This document shows positions 29,501-37,631 of a DNA stretch of 64,000 nucleotides, one piece after another. The translations under genes and the position numbers were made by a program. The notes below the pieces were generated by a model. That model saw nothing but the letters and a program-made list of their open reading frames with translations. It was not told where the DNA came from and made no database searches. Position 1 is the first letter of the stretch; the number at the start of each line of letters is the position of its first letter. Source of the stretch: Flavobacterium sp. UBA7680 (GTDB lineage Bacteria; Bacteroidota; Bacteroidia; Flavobacteriales; Flavobacteriaceae); the NCBI RefSeq assembly GCF_002482975.1, contig NZ_DLHA01000019.1, positions 546,394 to 610,393 on the forward strand. The letters are read 5' to 3'.

Positions 29501-29704
29501 ATTTAAAATATTAAACCTTCCATCTTCATTGGAAACGGCAGAATATTTAGTTCCAGTTGGAGTATGAACTGCTAAGATACCAGCTCCCGGTAATAGTTCA
29601 TTACCTGAACTCTTTACAATACCTTTTATACTCGACGTTGTAGTCTGTCCTGTGGCTAAGGCGAGTCCCAACACACATAACATAAATGCAAATAGTTTTT
29701 TCAT
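26525..29704 (-). CDS. Oar-like TonB-dependent receptor with carboxypeptidase-regulatory domain
   Basis: A 1,059-residue outer-membrane protein. After the signal peptide (ending ALATGQ) come a carboxypeptidase-regulatory-like beta domain (about 24-105, SSIKGIVKSSGNELLPGAG), a plug domain (about 120-245, with RSAEDFTRLEPTASGG and SLNGAVFNNPFG) and a long beta barrel ending in Phe (QFGVRYIF). This matches the Oar-like group of large TonB-dependent proteins common in Bacteroidota, which are linked to uptake or to export of surface factors. No SusD partner is adjacent, so polysaccharide uptake is not indicated. The substrate is unknown. Hairpins on both sides suggest a single-gene transcript. Confidence 0.9.
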   Translation of the reverse strand: MKKLFAFMLCVLGLALATGQTTTSSIKGIVKSSGNELLPGAGILAVHTPTGTKYSAVSNEDGRFNILNMRIGGPYKILVTFVGYQSQEYNDIYLDLGKPFNIDVLLADESQTLEEVKVTSKDKVFKSGKTGAETTIGRRELTALPTISRSAEDFTRLEPTASGGSFGGRNDQYNNYSLNGAVFNNPFGLDAATPGGQTGAQPISLDAIEQIQVATAPYDVTLSGFTGASVNAVTKSGTNEIHGTAYAFYRNQDLTGSKIKGEKIFVPSLEQTQAGFSLGAPIIKDKLFIFGNFEIDKRSDLGSNFVANNNDGVTGINESRVLESDLIAVSDALAKLGYNTGAYQGFKHESNSSKGIIKVDWNINDNHKLAVIYNFLDASKDKPAHPTALGFRGPNASILQFQNSGYQINNKLSSFLVELNSKFSESVSNKLQVGYTHFNDYRDPFSVPAPVITIQDGAGSNYIIAGHEPFSINNTLDQKVIQITDNLTYTIGKHAFTFGTSFEKFAFKNSFNLAGYDKFRDPDTDPVPYYGTFRPYASVADFLADASLPLASSSLVQNLQYAQDTHDARSQFAVGSDGGWKLAELNVGQWALYAQDDISVSDDFKLAVGLRIDKPLYFNTADLIQKYIDTDNGGAGRNNDIDYYDPQTGEAVKLISTDLPSDRILWSPRIGFNWDVKGNATSQLRGGSGIFTGRIPFVWLGNQVSGADDGFLQIMDPDYKWPQVWRTSLGYDHRFESNYIVTLDLSLNKDINAVHVQNWGLKPPTGVLAGVDNRPIYVAADHGANNAYVMTNSDKGSAFNASVKVQKTFVNGLYASVAYNYMKSKDVNSIEAEITGDAFSFNPALGNVNNDVLSNSKYGDNHRFIGVASKKWKYGKDKWATTVSAFFEYAQGGRFNYTYGGDINGDGSIVNDLIYIPTTAEIAQMTFSGPGQGEAFDKFISQDKYMKDRRGQYAERYGAISPWRGRCDIKLLQDYNFKYSSASEKTNTIQFSIDILNFGNLLNSDWGVVQVPTSVQPIGVTVVGNTPTYTFNNTQTKTFSYDASLTSRWQAQFGVRYIF

Positions 29705-29751
29705 TTTCCTGGTTTTGAGTGAGTTAATTCCCTTAAAATTAGGTAAAAAAA

Positions 29752-29771
29752 AACCACTCCTAAGAGTGGTT
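29752..29771 (-). terminator. Rho-independent terminator after rplI
   Basis: Arms AACCACTC / GAGTGGTT with a 4-base loop, a run of A before and T after, so it can work in both directions. It lies 33 bp past the rplI stop and just upstream of the receptor gene's start. Confidence 0.88.
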
Positions 29772-29804
29772 TTTATATTTTATTAACAAGAAGTTAACAA
29801 AATG

Positions 29805-30245
29805 TTATTTTTCAGCGATAATCTCGTATGGTAATTCAACAATAACATCTCTGTGTAAACGGATGCTAGCTGTATATTTTCCTGTACGTTTTACAATACC
29901 ACTAGTGATGAATTTTCTGTCAATAGCGTTACCTGATTTCTCTAAAGCTTCAGCAATGTCGATGTTTGTGATAGAACCAAAAAGTTTCTCTCCACCAGCT
30001 TTTGCAGTAAGTTTAATTTCAAGAGCTTTTAAAGTTTCAGCTAATGCTTTAGCATCAGCAACAACTTTAGCTTCTTTATGTGCTCTTTGTTTTAGATTTT
30101 CAGCTAAAACTTTTTTAGCAGAAGGAGTTGCTAATGCAGCAAAACCTTGAGGAATTAAAAAGTTACGACCGTAACCAGGCTTTACAGATACTACATCATC
30201 TTTAAATCCTAAGTTTTGTACGTCTTGTTTTAAAATAAGTTCCAT
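29805..30245 (-). CDS. rplI: 50S ribosomal protein L9
   Basis: A 146-residue ribosomal protein that binds 23S rRNA at the base of the L1 stalk. The N-terminal domain is clear (ELILKQDVQNLGFKDDVV, then VKPGYGRNFLIPQGFA), followed by the long connecting helix (about 40-75) and the C-terminal domain. Length is normal. It is the last gene of the rpsF-rpsR-rplI operon, 66 bp downstream of rpsR, and is followed by a terminator. Confidence 0.97.
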   Translation of the reverse strand: MELILKQDVQNLGFKDDVVSVKPGYGRNFLIPQGFAALATPSAKKVLAENLKQRAHKEAKVVADAKALAETLKALEIKLTAKAGGEKLFGSITNIDIAEALEKSGNAIDRKFITSGIVKRTGKYTASIRLHRDVIVELPYEIIAEK

Positions 30246-30311
30246 GTTGTTGTCCTTATATTTTAGAAGTTAGGTTCTGATTGAACAGAAACCAGCGACT
30301 AGAGTTTTTAA

Positions 30312-30608
30312 TTATTTTAATAAATCGGCCACGTATGGCATTAAAGCTAAGTGACGAGCTCTTTTTACAGCTACAGAAACTTTTCTTTGGTATTTTAATG
30401 AAGTTCCAGTTAAACGACGAGGAAGAATTTTTCCTTGCTCATTTACGAATTTCAATAAGAAATCAGCATCTTTATAATCGATGTATTTGATTCCTGATTT
30501 TTTGAAACGGCAATACTTTTTAGTTTTGTTAGTTTCAATGTTTAAAGGCGTTAAATATCTGATATCTCCGTCTTTTTTTCCTTTTGCAGATTGCTCTATT
30601 GTAGACAT
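30312..30608 (-). CDS. rpsR: 30S ribosomal protein S18
   Basis: A 98-residue small-subunit protein that pairs with S6 on 16S rRNA. The core motifs are YIDYKDADFLLKFVNEQGKI and ILPRRLTGTSLKYQRKV, followed by the basic VKRARHLALMPYV end. An N-terminal extension of about 20 residues is usual for Bacteroidota. It begins 5 bp after rpsF. Confidence 0.97.
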   Translation of the reverse strand: MSTIEQSAKGKKDGDIRYLTPLNIETNKTKKYCRFKKSGIKYIDYKDADFLLKFVNEQGKILPRRLTGTSLKYQRKVSVAVKRARHLALMPYVADLLK

Positions 30609-30613
30609 AATGA

Positions 30614-30955
30614 TTAAGCTTTAGTAGATTTTAATTTTGCTCTTCTTCTCTCCGCCCATGAAATAGCATGCTTGTCTAAACTTACAGTTAAGAAACGCAT
30701 AACTCTTTCGTCACGTCTAAATTCAGTTTCAAAAGCAATTAGAACTTCTCCTGATACTTTGAACTCAAATAAGTGATAAAAACCACTTTTTTTGTTTTGG
30801 ATTTCGTAAGCCATTTTTTTAAGACCCCAATCCTCTTTTGATACCATTTCAGCTCCTCTGCTAGTAAGAAATTCTTCAAATTTCGTTACTGTTTCCTTCA
30901 CCTGAACCTCAGATAAAACGGGATTTAAAATGAAAACAGTTTCATAATGATTCAT
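30614..30955 (-). CDS. rpsF: 30S ribosomal protein S6
   Basis: A 113-residue protein of the small-subunit platform. Recognisable parts are MNHYETVFILNPVLSE at the start, the DWGLKKMAYEIQNKKSGFY strand pair and the FRRDERVMRFLTVSLD strand. It is the first gene of the rpsF-rpsR-rplI operon, directly behind a good Bacteroidota promoter at 30987-31016. The ssb gene found in this operon in some other phyla is absent. Confidence 0.97.
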   Translation of the reverse strand: MNHYETVFILNPVLSEVQVKETVTKFEEFLTSRGAEMVSKEDWGLKKMAYEIQNKKSGFYHLFEFKVSGEVLIAFETEFRRDERVMRFLTVSLDKHAISWAERRRAKLKSTKA

Positions 30956-30986
30956 AAATAAAAAATTTATTTGTTAAAATTGGGTG

Positions 30987-31016
30987 CAAAAGTAACCATT
31001 ATTTTTAAATATACAA
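30987..31016 (-). promoter_or_regulatory. Promoter of the rpsF-rpsR-rplI operon
   Basis: On the minus strand TTG (31014-31016) lies 19 bp before TACTTTTG (30987-30994), matching the Bacteroidota -33/-7 pattern. The -7 box ends 31 bp before the rpsF start. Confidence 0.65.
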
Positions 31017-31132
31017 CACATTTTTTCTATTATTCGTCATAATGCAAAAATTATACGTCTATTTTAGTTTTTTTTCCAAAAAAACTATACATTTACTACT
31101 GCTATCCTGAATTTATTCTAAATTTAAATGTT

Positions 31133-31831
31133 ATGAAACTAAACTGTGTTGTTGTGGATGATAGTTCTATACAAAGGACAATTATTGCAAAATTAGTTAA
31201 TAATCACCCAGGTTTGCACTTAATCGGGGATTTTTCTAATGCAATAGAAGCAAAAAGTTGTATCTCATTAAATAATATCGACTTAATTTTTCTTGATATA
31301 GAAATGCCTGTCATTAATGGCTTTGATTTTCTTGATGGTTTAAAATCTAAACCACAAATTATATTTATCACTTCTAAAGCTGAATATGCACTAAAAGCTT
31401 TTGATTATGATGCCACTGATTATCTGCAAAAACCAATCGCTGTAGACCGTTTTAATGCTTCTGTAAAAAGAGCAATTGATATGCATTTGCTTAAAAAAGA
31501 AGTCAAAGAAGAAGAAGGCGAACATATTTTTATAAAAAGCAACCTTAAAAAACTTAAAATATTTACGGCTAAAATCAAATGGATTGAGGCTTTTGGAGAT
31601 TACGTAAGAGTGGTTACCGAAGACGACAGTAATCTGGTGCTTTCAACAATGAAATCTTTTGAAAATGATTTATCAAAAGACAAATTCATTCGTGTACACA
31701 AATCGTATATCATTAATATTGATAAGGTTGAACGCTTTAATAGTAAATTTGCAGAAATCGGAATTACGAAAATTCCGCTTAGTCGAAACAAAAAAGAAGA
31801 TTTAGTAAAAGCATTGTCGACATCTAATTAA
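31133..31831 (+). CDS. LytTR-type response regulator transcription factor
   Basis: A 232-residue two-component regulator. The receiver domain (about 1-120) has the acidic pair VVVDD, the phospho-acceptor Asp55 in LIFLDIEMP, the ITSK motif and the lysine in YLQKP. A LytTR DNA-binding domain (about 130-230) follows, with IKWIEAFGDYVRVVT and FIRVHKSYIINIDKV. No histidine kinase is adjacent, so its partner is elsewhere. It is a single gene that converges on priA with a 4-bp overlap of the ends. Its targets cannot be told from the sequence. Confidence 0.93.
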   Translation: MKLNCVVVDDSSIQRTIIAKLVNNHPGLHLIGDFSNAIEAKSCISLNNIDLIFLDIEMPVINGFDFLDGLKSKPQIIFITSKAEYALKAFDYDATDYLQKPIAVDRFNASVKRAIDMHLLKKEVKEEEGEHIFIKSNLKKLKIFTAKIKWIEAFGDYVRVVTEDDSNLVLSTMKSFENDLSKDKFIRVHKSYIINIDKVERFNSKFAEIGITKIPLSRNKKEDLVKALSTSN

Positions 31832-34272
31832 TAGAAATCGACATTGACAACAACTTTTATAGCTCTGTACTGAGCAACTGCTTCAAAACTATTCAACATT
31901 TTCTGAATAGTTTTTTTTGTATTTCCTAAATGCAGGTTCTGCGGAATCTTAATTAATATAGTCCTTATATATTCATTTCGGATTCTGCTGATAGCCGGTT
32001 CTTCCGGGCCCAAAACCGGCATATTCAGGTTTTGGCTTAAAACCTGATACAGCCACATCGAACCTTCTTTCAATTTCTCAAATTCTCGATGTTTTATTGT
32101 TAGTTTAATAATCCTGAAATACGGCGGATATTTATAAATCTGTCTGTCATACAATTGCTCCTTATACATACCTATATAATTATGGTTTGTAACCTGCTGA
32201 ATTGTATTATGATCTGGATTATAAGTCTGAATCACAACTTTACCTTGTTTTTCTGATCTTCCTGCTCTTCCCGCAACTTGTGTCATCATTTGAAAACTGC
32301 GCTCAAAAGCCCTGAAATCAGGATGATGCAGCATATTATCGGCATTCATGATTCCGACTAAACTAACATTATCAAAATCTAAACCTTTTGCGAGCATTTG
32401 TGTTCCAACCAAAATATCGATTTCCCTATTTTTAAAGGTATCGATAATCTTTTCAAAGCCGAATTTACCACGAGTCGTATCCTGATCCATTCTAGCCGTT
32501 TTAGCTTTTGGAAAAAGCGATAACAACTCCTGCTCTATTTGTTCTGTTCCAAAACCTTTAGTCGTTAAATCAATGCTGGAGCAGCTGTGACAATGCGTTG
32601 GTTTTGCAATCGAATATCCACAATAATGACAGCGCAATTGGTTTTTAAATTTATGAAAAGTCAAACTCACATCGCATTGCTGACAATGCGGTACGTGTCC
32701 GCAGGTGATACATTCTATTATAGGAGAATATCCCCGTCTGTTTTGAAACAAAATCACTTGTTCACCTAAAGATAAAGCTTCAGCAATTTCTTCTATTAAA
32801 ACGTCGCTAAAATGCCCCGTCATTCGTTTTCTGAAATGCTTGTCTTTTAAATCAACCAAAACAACTTCTGGCATTCGAACATTTTTATAACGTTCTGTAA
32901 GCGTAACTAGACCGTATTTTTCGCTCTGCGTATTAAAATAGGTTTCAATACTTGGCGTTGCCGAACCTAAAAGCACTTTGGCATTATGAAAATTAGCCAG
33001 AACAATTGCAGCATCTCTGGCGTGATATCTCGGCGCAGGATCTGTCTGTTTAAAAGTCTGCTCATGTTCTTCATCAACGATCAATAAACCTAAATCATTG
33101 AAAGGTAAAAACAATGCCGACCTCGCTCCTATTACAATTTGTGCTTTTTCTGAATTTTCGAGTGTTTGTTTCCAAACCTCAACTCTTTCATTATTACTGT
33201 ATTTGGAATGAAAAACAGCTACTTTATCTCCAAAATGAAGCCGTAAACGTGAAACTAATTGTGTGGTAAGCGCAATTTCAGGAAGCAGATATAAAACCTG
33301 TCTTCCAGTCTGCAGATATTCTTCGATTAATTTAATGTAGATTTCTGTTTTTCCGCTTGAAGTTACGCCGTGAAGCAAGCAGACTTCTTTTTCAGAAAAA
33401 CTCTCTTTTATTGCGGTAAAAGCATTTTGCTGTGCTTCGCTTAATTGTAATTCCTTATCTGTTTTTTCTCCGTTAAATAAAATACGATCTTGCTGTAAAT
33501 AATATTCTTCGAAGATTTCATTCTTAATCAAAGTTTTTACAACAGCCGAAGTTGAGCCTGAAACCTCAACCAGTTTATTGACTGTTATGGGCTTTTTTTC
33601 TGAAGCACTTATTTGAAAATATGCTAAAACAATTTCTTTTTGCTTATCACTTCTCAAAATATCCAGCAAATTCATCAAACCTTGATCTGTTTCGTATTGT
33701 GAATGTAATTTCACATATCGAACCAGTTTTGGTTTGTAGCTTTCTTTTATTTCTTCTTCTAAAACAATAATATCTTTTGCTATTAATTTTTGAAGAATAG
33801 GCAGAATATTTTTTCTATTTAAAATGGAAGCAATTTCCTGAACTTTAAGCGAACTTTGATGTTGCAGCGCTTCGTAAACCAAAAATTCATCATCAGAAAG
33901 TTCTGAATCATTGACAACAGCTTCTGGTTTCTGCGAAACAATTGTTTCACTTTCTAATAATAATCCGGTTGGGAACGCTCCGCGATACACATCGCCAATA
34001 CCGCACATATAATAATTGGCAACCCAAAGCCAATGTTTAATCTGCGTTTCGGTTGCAATTGGTTTTTCATCTAAAATTTCATGAATCTCTTTGGCTTCAT
34101 ATAAATTCGGAGCATTTTCATGAATATCTAAAACAAGTCCTGTATAGATTTTATTTTTAATAGGCACCGCCACCCGCATTCCTTTTTTTATAAAATGGAA
34201 TTCGGCCTCAGAAACACGATAAGTAAGAGGTTTAACCGACGAAAGCGGTAAAATAACTTCGATAAAAAACAT
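31828..34272 (-). CDS. priA: Primosomal protein N' (replication restart helicase)
   Basis: An 814-residue superfamily 2 helicase that reloads the replisome at stalled forks. The Walker A motif is GVTSSGKTEIY (near 305), the DEAH-box equivalent is IVDEEHEQTFKQ, and the zinc-binding cysteines lie in the run from CITCGHVPHC to HCHSCSS (near 535-570). The C-terminal helicase motif VAGRAGRSEKQGKV is present. The length is normal. It lies 23 bp downstream of the metallo-beta-lactamase gene on the same strand, so it may be transcribed with it. Confidence 0.96.
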   Translation of the reverse strand: MFFIEVILPLSSVKPLTYRVSEAEFHFIKKGMRVAVPIKNKIYTGLVLDIHENAPNLYEAKEIHEILDEKPIATETQIKHWLWVANYYMCGIGDVYRGAFPTGLLLESETIVSQKPEAVVNDSELSDDEFLVYEALQHQSSLKVQEIASILNRKNILPILQKLIAKDIIVLEEEIKESYKPKLVRYVKLHSQYETDQGLMNLLDILRSDKQKEIVLAYFQISASEKKPITVNKLVEVSGSTSAVVKTLIKNEIFEEYYLQQDRILFNGEKTDKELQLSEAQQNAFTAIKESFSEKEVCLLHGVTSSGKTEIYIKLIEEYLQTGRQVLYLLPEIALTTQLVSRLRLHFGDKVAVFHSKYSNNERVEVWKQTLENSEKAQIVIGARSALFLPFNDLGLLIVDEEHEQTFKQTDPAPRYHARDAAIVLANFHNAKVLLGSATPSIETYFNTQSEKYGLVTLTERYKNVRMPEVVLVDLKDKHFRKRMTGHFSDVLIEEIAEALSLGEQVILFQNRRGYSPIIECITCGHVPHCQQCDVSLTFHKFKNQLRCHYCGYSIAKPTHCHSCSSIDLTTKGFGTEQIEQELLSLFPKAKTARMDQDTTRGKFGFEKIIDTFKNREIDILVGTQMLAKGLDFDNVSLVGIMNADNMLHHPDFRAFERSFQMMTQVAGRAGRSEKQGKVVIQTYNPDHNTIQQVTNHNYIGMYKEQLYDRQIYKYPPYFRIIKLTIKHREFEKLKEGSMWLYQVLSQNLNMPVLGPEEPAISRIRNEYIRTILIKIPQNLHLGNTKKTIQKMLNSFEAVAQYRAIKVVVNVDFY

Positions 34273-34295
34273 GTACTATATATATGAGTGCAAAG

Positions 34296-35042
34296 TTACT
34301 TTTTTCCTGAAGATTTTTGAGCTAAATACTCGTCAACCAATTTCAAAGTATGATTTAAAGATTCTGTATTAGTCCAGTCTTCATGACCCGGAATAATATA
34401 TTTTGGATTCTTAAATTTCGCCTTCACTTTTCCAATCGATTTTTTCCATTCTTTTACGTCAGAATCTGCTAAATAACCAAGATCTTTAGCATCGGCACTT
34501 TTTATAAAGCAAGCTCCGTAAAGCACTTTTTCTTTATCAAACCAAACTACAATATTATCAGATGCATGGCCTTTTCCCGGGTAATAAACCTCAAAAGTAT
34601 GCTGCCCGACTGTAAAAATTTTATCATTTGGAATTATAAATTCTGCCCTCGGTTTGTTTTCTTTTTTAAGAATATCATCCGTTAACTTAATCGAATATGT
34701 TTTGATTCCTTTTTTTCTATAAAATTCAAATCCTCCCGCACGATCATCGTGAGAATGTGTCGCAAAAAGCATTATCACCTCTTTATTATGTTTAGCTTTT
34801 ATACTATCTAATAAAGGCTGAAACTGAGTTTCGTCCCAAGGCGCATCAAACAACACAACACCTTTATCTGTAATCAGATACATGGCATTCGCAGAAATCA
34901 ACGTTCCATTGTAATCATGAAATGTTTTATAAACATAAAAATCACCTGTAAGATGACTTATTGGTAATGGCGAATTTTTCTTTTGTCCAAAACTATTTAA
35001 GCTTATGACCAAGAATAAAACTATTGAAGCTAATTTTCGCAT
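34296..35042 (-). CDS. bla: Subclass B1 metallo-beta-lactamase (JOHN/IND-like)
   Basis: A 248-residue periplasmic zinc enzyme that in characterised relatives hydrolyses penicillins, cephalosporins and carbapenems. It has a signal peptide ending NSFGQ. All six B1 zinc ligands are visible: H96, H98 and D100 in ATHSHDD, H159 in PGKGHASDN, C178 in YGACFIKS and H220 in IPGHEDW. Length and sequence type match the chromosomal enzymes of Flavobacterium such as JOHN-1. It sits in a tight same-strand run between the DUF2147 gene (11 bp upstream) and priA (23 bp downstream), with no mobile element nearby, so it looks resident. Actual resistance would depend on expression. Confidence 0.92.
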   Translation of the reverse strand: MRKLASIVLFLVISLNSFGQKKNSPLPISHLTGDFYVYKTFHDYNGTLISANAMYLITDKGVVLFDAPWDETQFQPLLDSIKAKHNKEVIMLFATHSHDDRAGGFEFYRKKGIKTYSIKLTDDILKKENKPRAEFIIPNDKIFTVGQHTFEVYYPGKGHASDNIVVWFDKEKVLYGACFIKSADAKDLGYLADSDVKEWKKSIGKVKAKFKNPKYIIPGHEDWTNTESLNHTLKLVDEYLAQKSSGKK

Positions 35043-35053
35043 TTAATTTTGAA

Positions 35054-35482
35054 TTAGTTTTTTACGCGTGTCCAGTATTGTGTTCTTCCCATAATAGAAA
35101 TTCCTACATATCCGCGAAGTTTTAATTTATCTGCAGAATCTAATGAGATATAACATTTGTATTTTTTACCGCTTGTTGGGTCTAAAATTGTTCCTCCGTT
35201 ATATTCTGAACCGTCTTTTTTAAGACCGTTTATAATGGTCATTCCTAAAATTGGTTTGTTTTTTTCGGCACCTTCACACTTTACACAAACATCTTTTTTA
35301 TGATTTTCGCGAAGTATTTCTGTAATCTTCCCGTATATTTTTCCTGATTTTTCGTAAATCTCAACTACAGATTTAGCTTCTCCCGTTTCATCATCTATGG
35401 TCTTCCATTTTCCTATAACACTTTGAGCCTGAATACTCATCGCAAAGAAAAACACACCAATCGTTAACATCCAATTTTTCAT
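35054..35482 (-). CDS. DUF2147 family secreted protein
   Basis: A 142-residue exported protein. The start at 35482 opens a signal peptide (MKNWMLTIGVFFFAMSIQAQ); the frame is open further upstream but would overlap the brkB-type gene and has no signal. The mature part has the DUF2147 pattern: VIGKWKTIDDETGEAKS, VEIYEKSGKIYGKI, a two-cysteine CVKC loop, GMTIINGLKKDG and GTILDPTSGKKY. The family is small, periplasmic and beta-rich with no defined function. It is 5 bp from the brkB-type gene and 11 bp from the beta-lactamase gene, so the four genes to priA are likely one operon. Confidence 0.88.
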   Translation of the reverse strand: MKNWMLTIGVFFFAMSIQAQSVIGKWKTIDDETGEAKSVVEIYEKSGKIYGKITEILRENHKKDVCVKCEGAEKNKPILGMTIINGLKKDGSEYNGGTILDPTSGKKYKCYISLDSADKLKLRGYVGISIMGRTQYWTRVKN

Positions 35483-35487
35483 ATTAT

Positions 35488-36408
35488 TTATTTTTTTTTT
35501 TGTTTTAATTTTCTGATAGAAGCGTTCAATTCGAACCCTAAAAGCAGAATCATACAGTTTATCCAAATATAAAACATTAGAATTAATAATGTTCCAATAG
35601 AACCATAAAGTTCGTTGTATTTTGAAAATTTTATAACCCAAATCCCAAAAAAGAACGAAGATATAACAATTAGTATCGTTGTAAAAACAGATCCGATGCT
35701 TATAAAAGGCACTTTGTTGTACTGTTTTGTACCATAACGTAATAATATTGAAGATGTTATCAAAATCATCAGAACAACGAATAAATATCGTCCTAAAATA
35801 ATCAGCGGAATGCGATCACTCAATACATCCTGAATGATTGTTTTTTGAATAAAAACCTCAAAAACAACAATTGTAGCCACAGTTACAAACAGTATTATGG
35901 TCATTAAAAGTGAAATTGCCAATGCTACCAGATACTGACTAAAAAATCCACGTTTATCAAATACGTGTTTAGAGGATTCAAAACCGCTTAAAATTCCGTT
36001 AATACCATTAGCCATCAAAAAGATAGAAAGCAAAAATCCCGAAGACAATAAGCCTGAATGACTATTATTTAAGATATCACTGATGATTTTACTAATCGCA
36101 TCATAGGTATTTGGAGGAACACCTTGCTGCACAAACTGCAGAAAATCATTTTGAAAATTATCTATAGGAATAAACGGAATTAAGTTTAAAATAAATAAGG
36201 CAAAAGGAAACAAAGCCATAAAAAAACTAAAAGAAACCGCGCTTGCATGATACGAAAAAGCACCTTCAAGAATTCCTAAAGTGTACATTTCGAGTAAATC
36301 ATACAAAGAAAATCCCTCTAACCAAGGGAGTTTTATTCTTTTAAAAAGTCGGGCCACATTGCGTATTACGGGCAATTTTTCAATGCGCTCTTCTATTTCT
36401 TTCGACAT
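35488..36408 (-). CDS. YihY/BrkB family inner membrane protein
   Basis: A 306-residue protein with about six membrane helices. Family landmarks are GAFSYHASAVSFSFFMALFP (about 50-69), a PNTYDAISKIISDIL segment, GILSGFESSKHVF and the C-terminal YGSIGTLLILMFYIW. YihY/BrkB proteins are widespread, long misnamed ribonuclease BN, and have no firmly established function, though a transport role has been suggested. It is the first gene of the apparent four-gene run ending with priA. The 103-bp gap before it contains a word-repeat element. Confidence 0.9.
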   Translation of the reverse strand: MSKEIEERIEKLPVIRNVARLFKRIKLPWLEGFSLYDLLEMYTLGILEGAFSYHASAVSFSFFMALFPFALFILNLIPFIPIDNFQNDFLQFVQQGVPPNTYDAISKIISDILNNSHSGLLSSGFLLSIFLMANGINGILSGFESSKHVFDKRGFFSQYLVALAISLLMTIILFVTVATIVVFEVFIQKTIIQDVLSDRIPLIILGRYLFVVLMILITSSILLRYGTKQYNKVPFISIGSVFTTILIVISSFFFGIWVIKFSKYNELYGSIGTLLILMFYIWINCMILLLGFELNASIRKLKQKKK

Positions 36409-36414
36409 ATATTT

Positions 36415-36510
36415 TTGATTTTAGATTGTTGAGTTTAGATTTTAGATTTATTCATGATCAATAGTTTTCAAAAACAAACTCATAACTTATAACTCAAAAT
36501 TCATAACTTC
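36415..36510. repeat. Intergenic word repeat (TTTAGATT / ATAACTTA type)
   Basis: Tandem imperfect words GATTTTAGATTG, GTTTAGATTTTAGATTT and then CATAACTTATAACTC and TTCATAACTTC fill the gap between nadC and the brkB-type gene. It resembles the other intergenic word repeats in this window but has its own words. Confidence 0.4.
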
Positions 36511-36511
36511 A

Positions 36512-37369
36512 TTAAAAAGCTTTTAAGCTCAAATCCATATTGTAAACAGAATGCGTTAAAGCGCCTGAAGAAATATAATTTACACCACATAAAGCATATT
36601 CGCGAACTGTTTTTTCGCTAATATTTCCCGAAGATTCTGTCTGGCATTTTGTACCAATCAAATTTACTGCCGTTTTTGTATCTTCATAATTAAAGTTATC
36701 AATCAGGATTCTGTGAACGCCGTCGCTCAGCAAAATTTCTCTAATTTCATCCAAATTACGGGCTTCAACAATGATTTTCAAATCCAGGTTATTCTCTTTT
36801 AAATACTCTTTAGTTTTTGAAATAGCACGTGTTATTCCGCCGGCAAAATCAATATGATTGTCTTTTAGCATAACCATATCATAAAGGGCGAAACGGTGAT
36901 TTTCACCTCCGCCTATTTTTACAGCCCATTTTTCAGCAACTCTAAAATTTGGCGTCGTTTTGCGTGTATCTAATATTTTAGCGTTTGTTCCTTCTAAAAG
37001 TTTCATTAAATGTTTGGTTTTTGTCGCAATTGCAGACATACGCTGCATGGTATTTAAAACCACTCTTTCGGCCTTTAAAATAGACTGTGAGCTTCCTGAA
37101 ACTTCAAAAACAACTTCACCATATTCTACATGTGTTCCATCTTCTATAAAAGTTTTTACTTTTAGTTTTGGATCAACATGTTCAAATATCATTTTGGCAG
37201 CTTCAACACCGGCAATTATTCCCTGATCTTTTACCAATAATTTTGCCTGTCCATGTGCAGTATCCGGAATACAGGCAAGTGAACTGTAATCACCCGGACC
37301 AACATCTTCTCTAATGGCATTACTTATCAAAAGTTGCAATTCTGCTTGAAATTGAGCTTCGCTTATCAT
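36512..37369 (-). CDS. nadC: Carboxylating nicotinate-nucleotide diphosphorylase (quinolinate phosphoribosyltransferase)
   Basis: A 285-residue enzyme that converts quinolinate and PRPP to nicotinate mononucleotide in NAD synthesis. Visible motifs are EDVGPGDYSS near the N-terminus, LNTMQRMSAIATKTK (about 106-120), the substrate-binding LDTRKTTPNFR, GGGENHRFALYDMVMLKDNH, and the C-terminal ESSGNISEKTV with GALTHS. Length is normal. No other nad gene is adjacent. Confidence 0.96.
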   Translation of the reverse strand: MISEAQFQAELQLLISNAIREDVGPGDYSSLACIPDTAHGQAKLLVKDQGIIAGVEAAKMIFEHVDPKLKVKTFIEDGTHVEYGEVVFEVSGSSQSILKAERVVLNTMQRMSAIATKTKHLMKLLEGTNAKILDTRKTTPNFRVAEKWAVKIGGGENHRFALYDMVMLKDNHIDFAGGITRAISKTKEYLKENNLDLKIIVEARNLDEIREILLSDGVHRILIDNFNYEDTKTAVNLIGTKCQTESSGNISEKTVREYALCGVNYISSGALTHSVYNMDLSLKAF

Positions 37370-37464
37370 TTTTATAATTTTAATAATATGCTAAATTAGG
37401 ACTTATTTTATGGATTTAAAAGTTTCCTTTCTGCTAAAAGTTTCTTATTAACTATTTTTTATGA

Positions 37465-37526
37465 GCCACAGATTATTAAGATTAAAATGATTTCAAAAAA
37501 TCTGTGCTAATCTTTTAATCTGTGGC
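37465..37526. repeat. Intergenic imperfect palindrome (GCCACAGATT / AATCTGTGGC)
   Basis: Left arm 37465-37484 (GCCACAGATTATTAAGATTA) and right arm 37508-37526 (TAATCTTTTAATCTGTGGC) pair over about 19 bases, with another AATCTGTG in the loop. It lies between the divergent nadC and DNA-alkylation-repair genes, so it is not a simple terminator for a convergent pair. Confidence 0.7.
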
Positions 37527-37631
37527 ATAAATCTTTATCAGGAATATTTAAAGTCTATGTGTTTTCAAGCAAAATCTCCCTCAACAATTCAAAAACATTA
37601 AATATCTTTGAGGTTCAATCAAGCAAAATTT

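Noticed and set aside
35483..35641. An upstream extension of the DUF2147 protein
   Set aside because: It overlaps the brkB-type gene in another frame and hides the signal peptide that begins at 35482.
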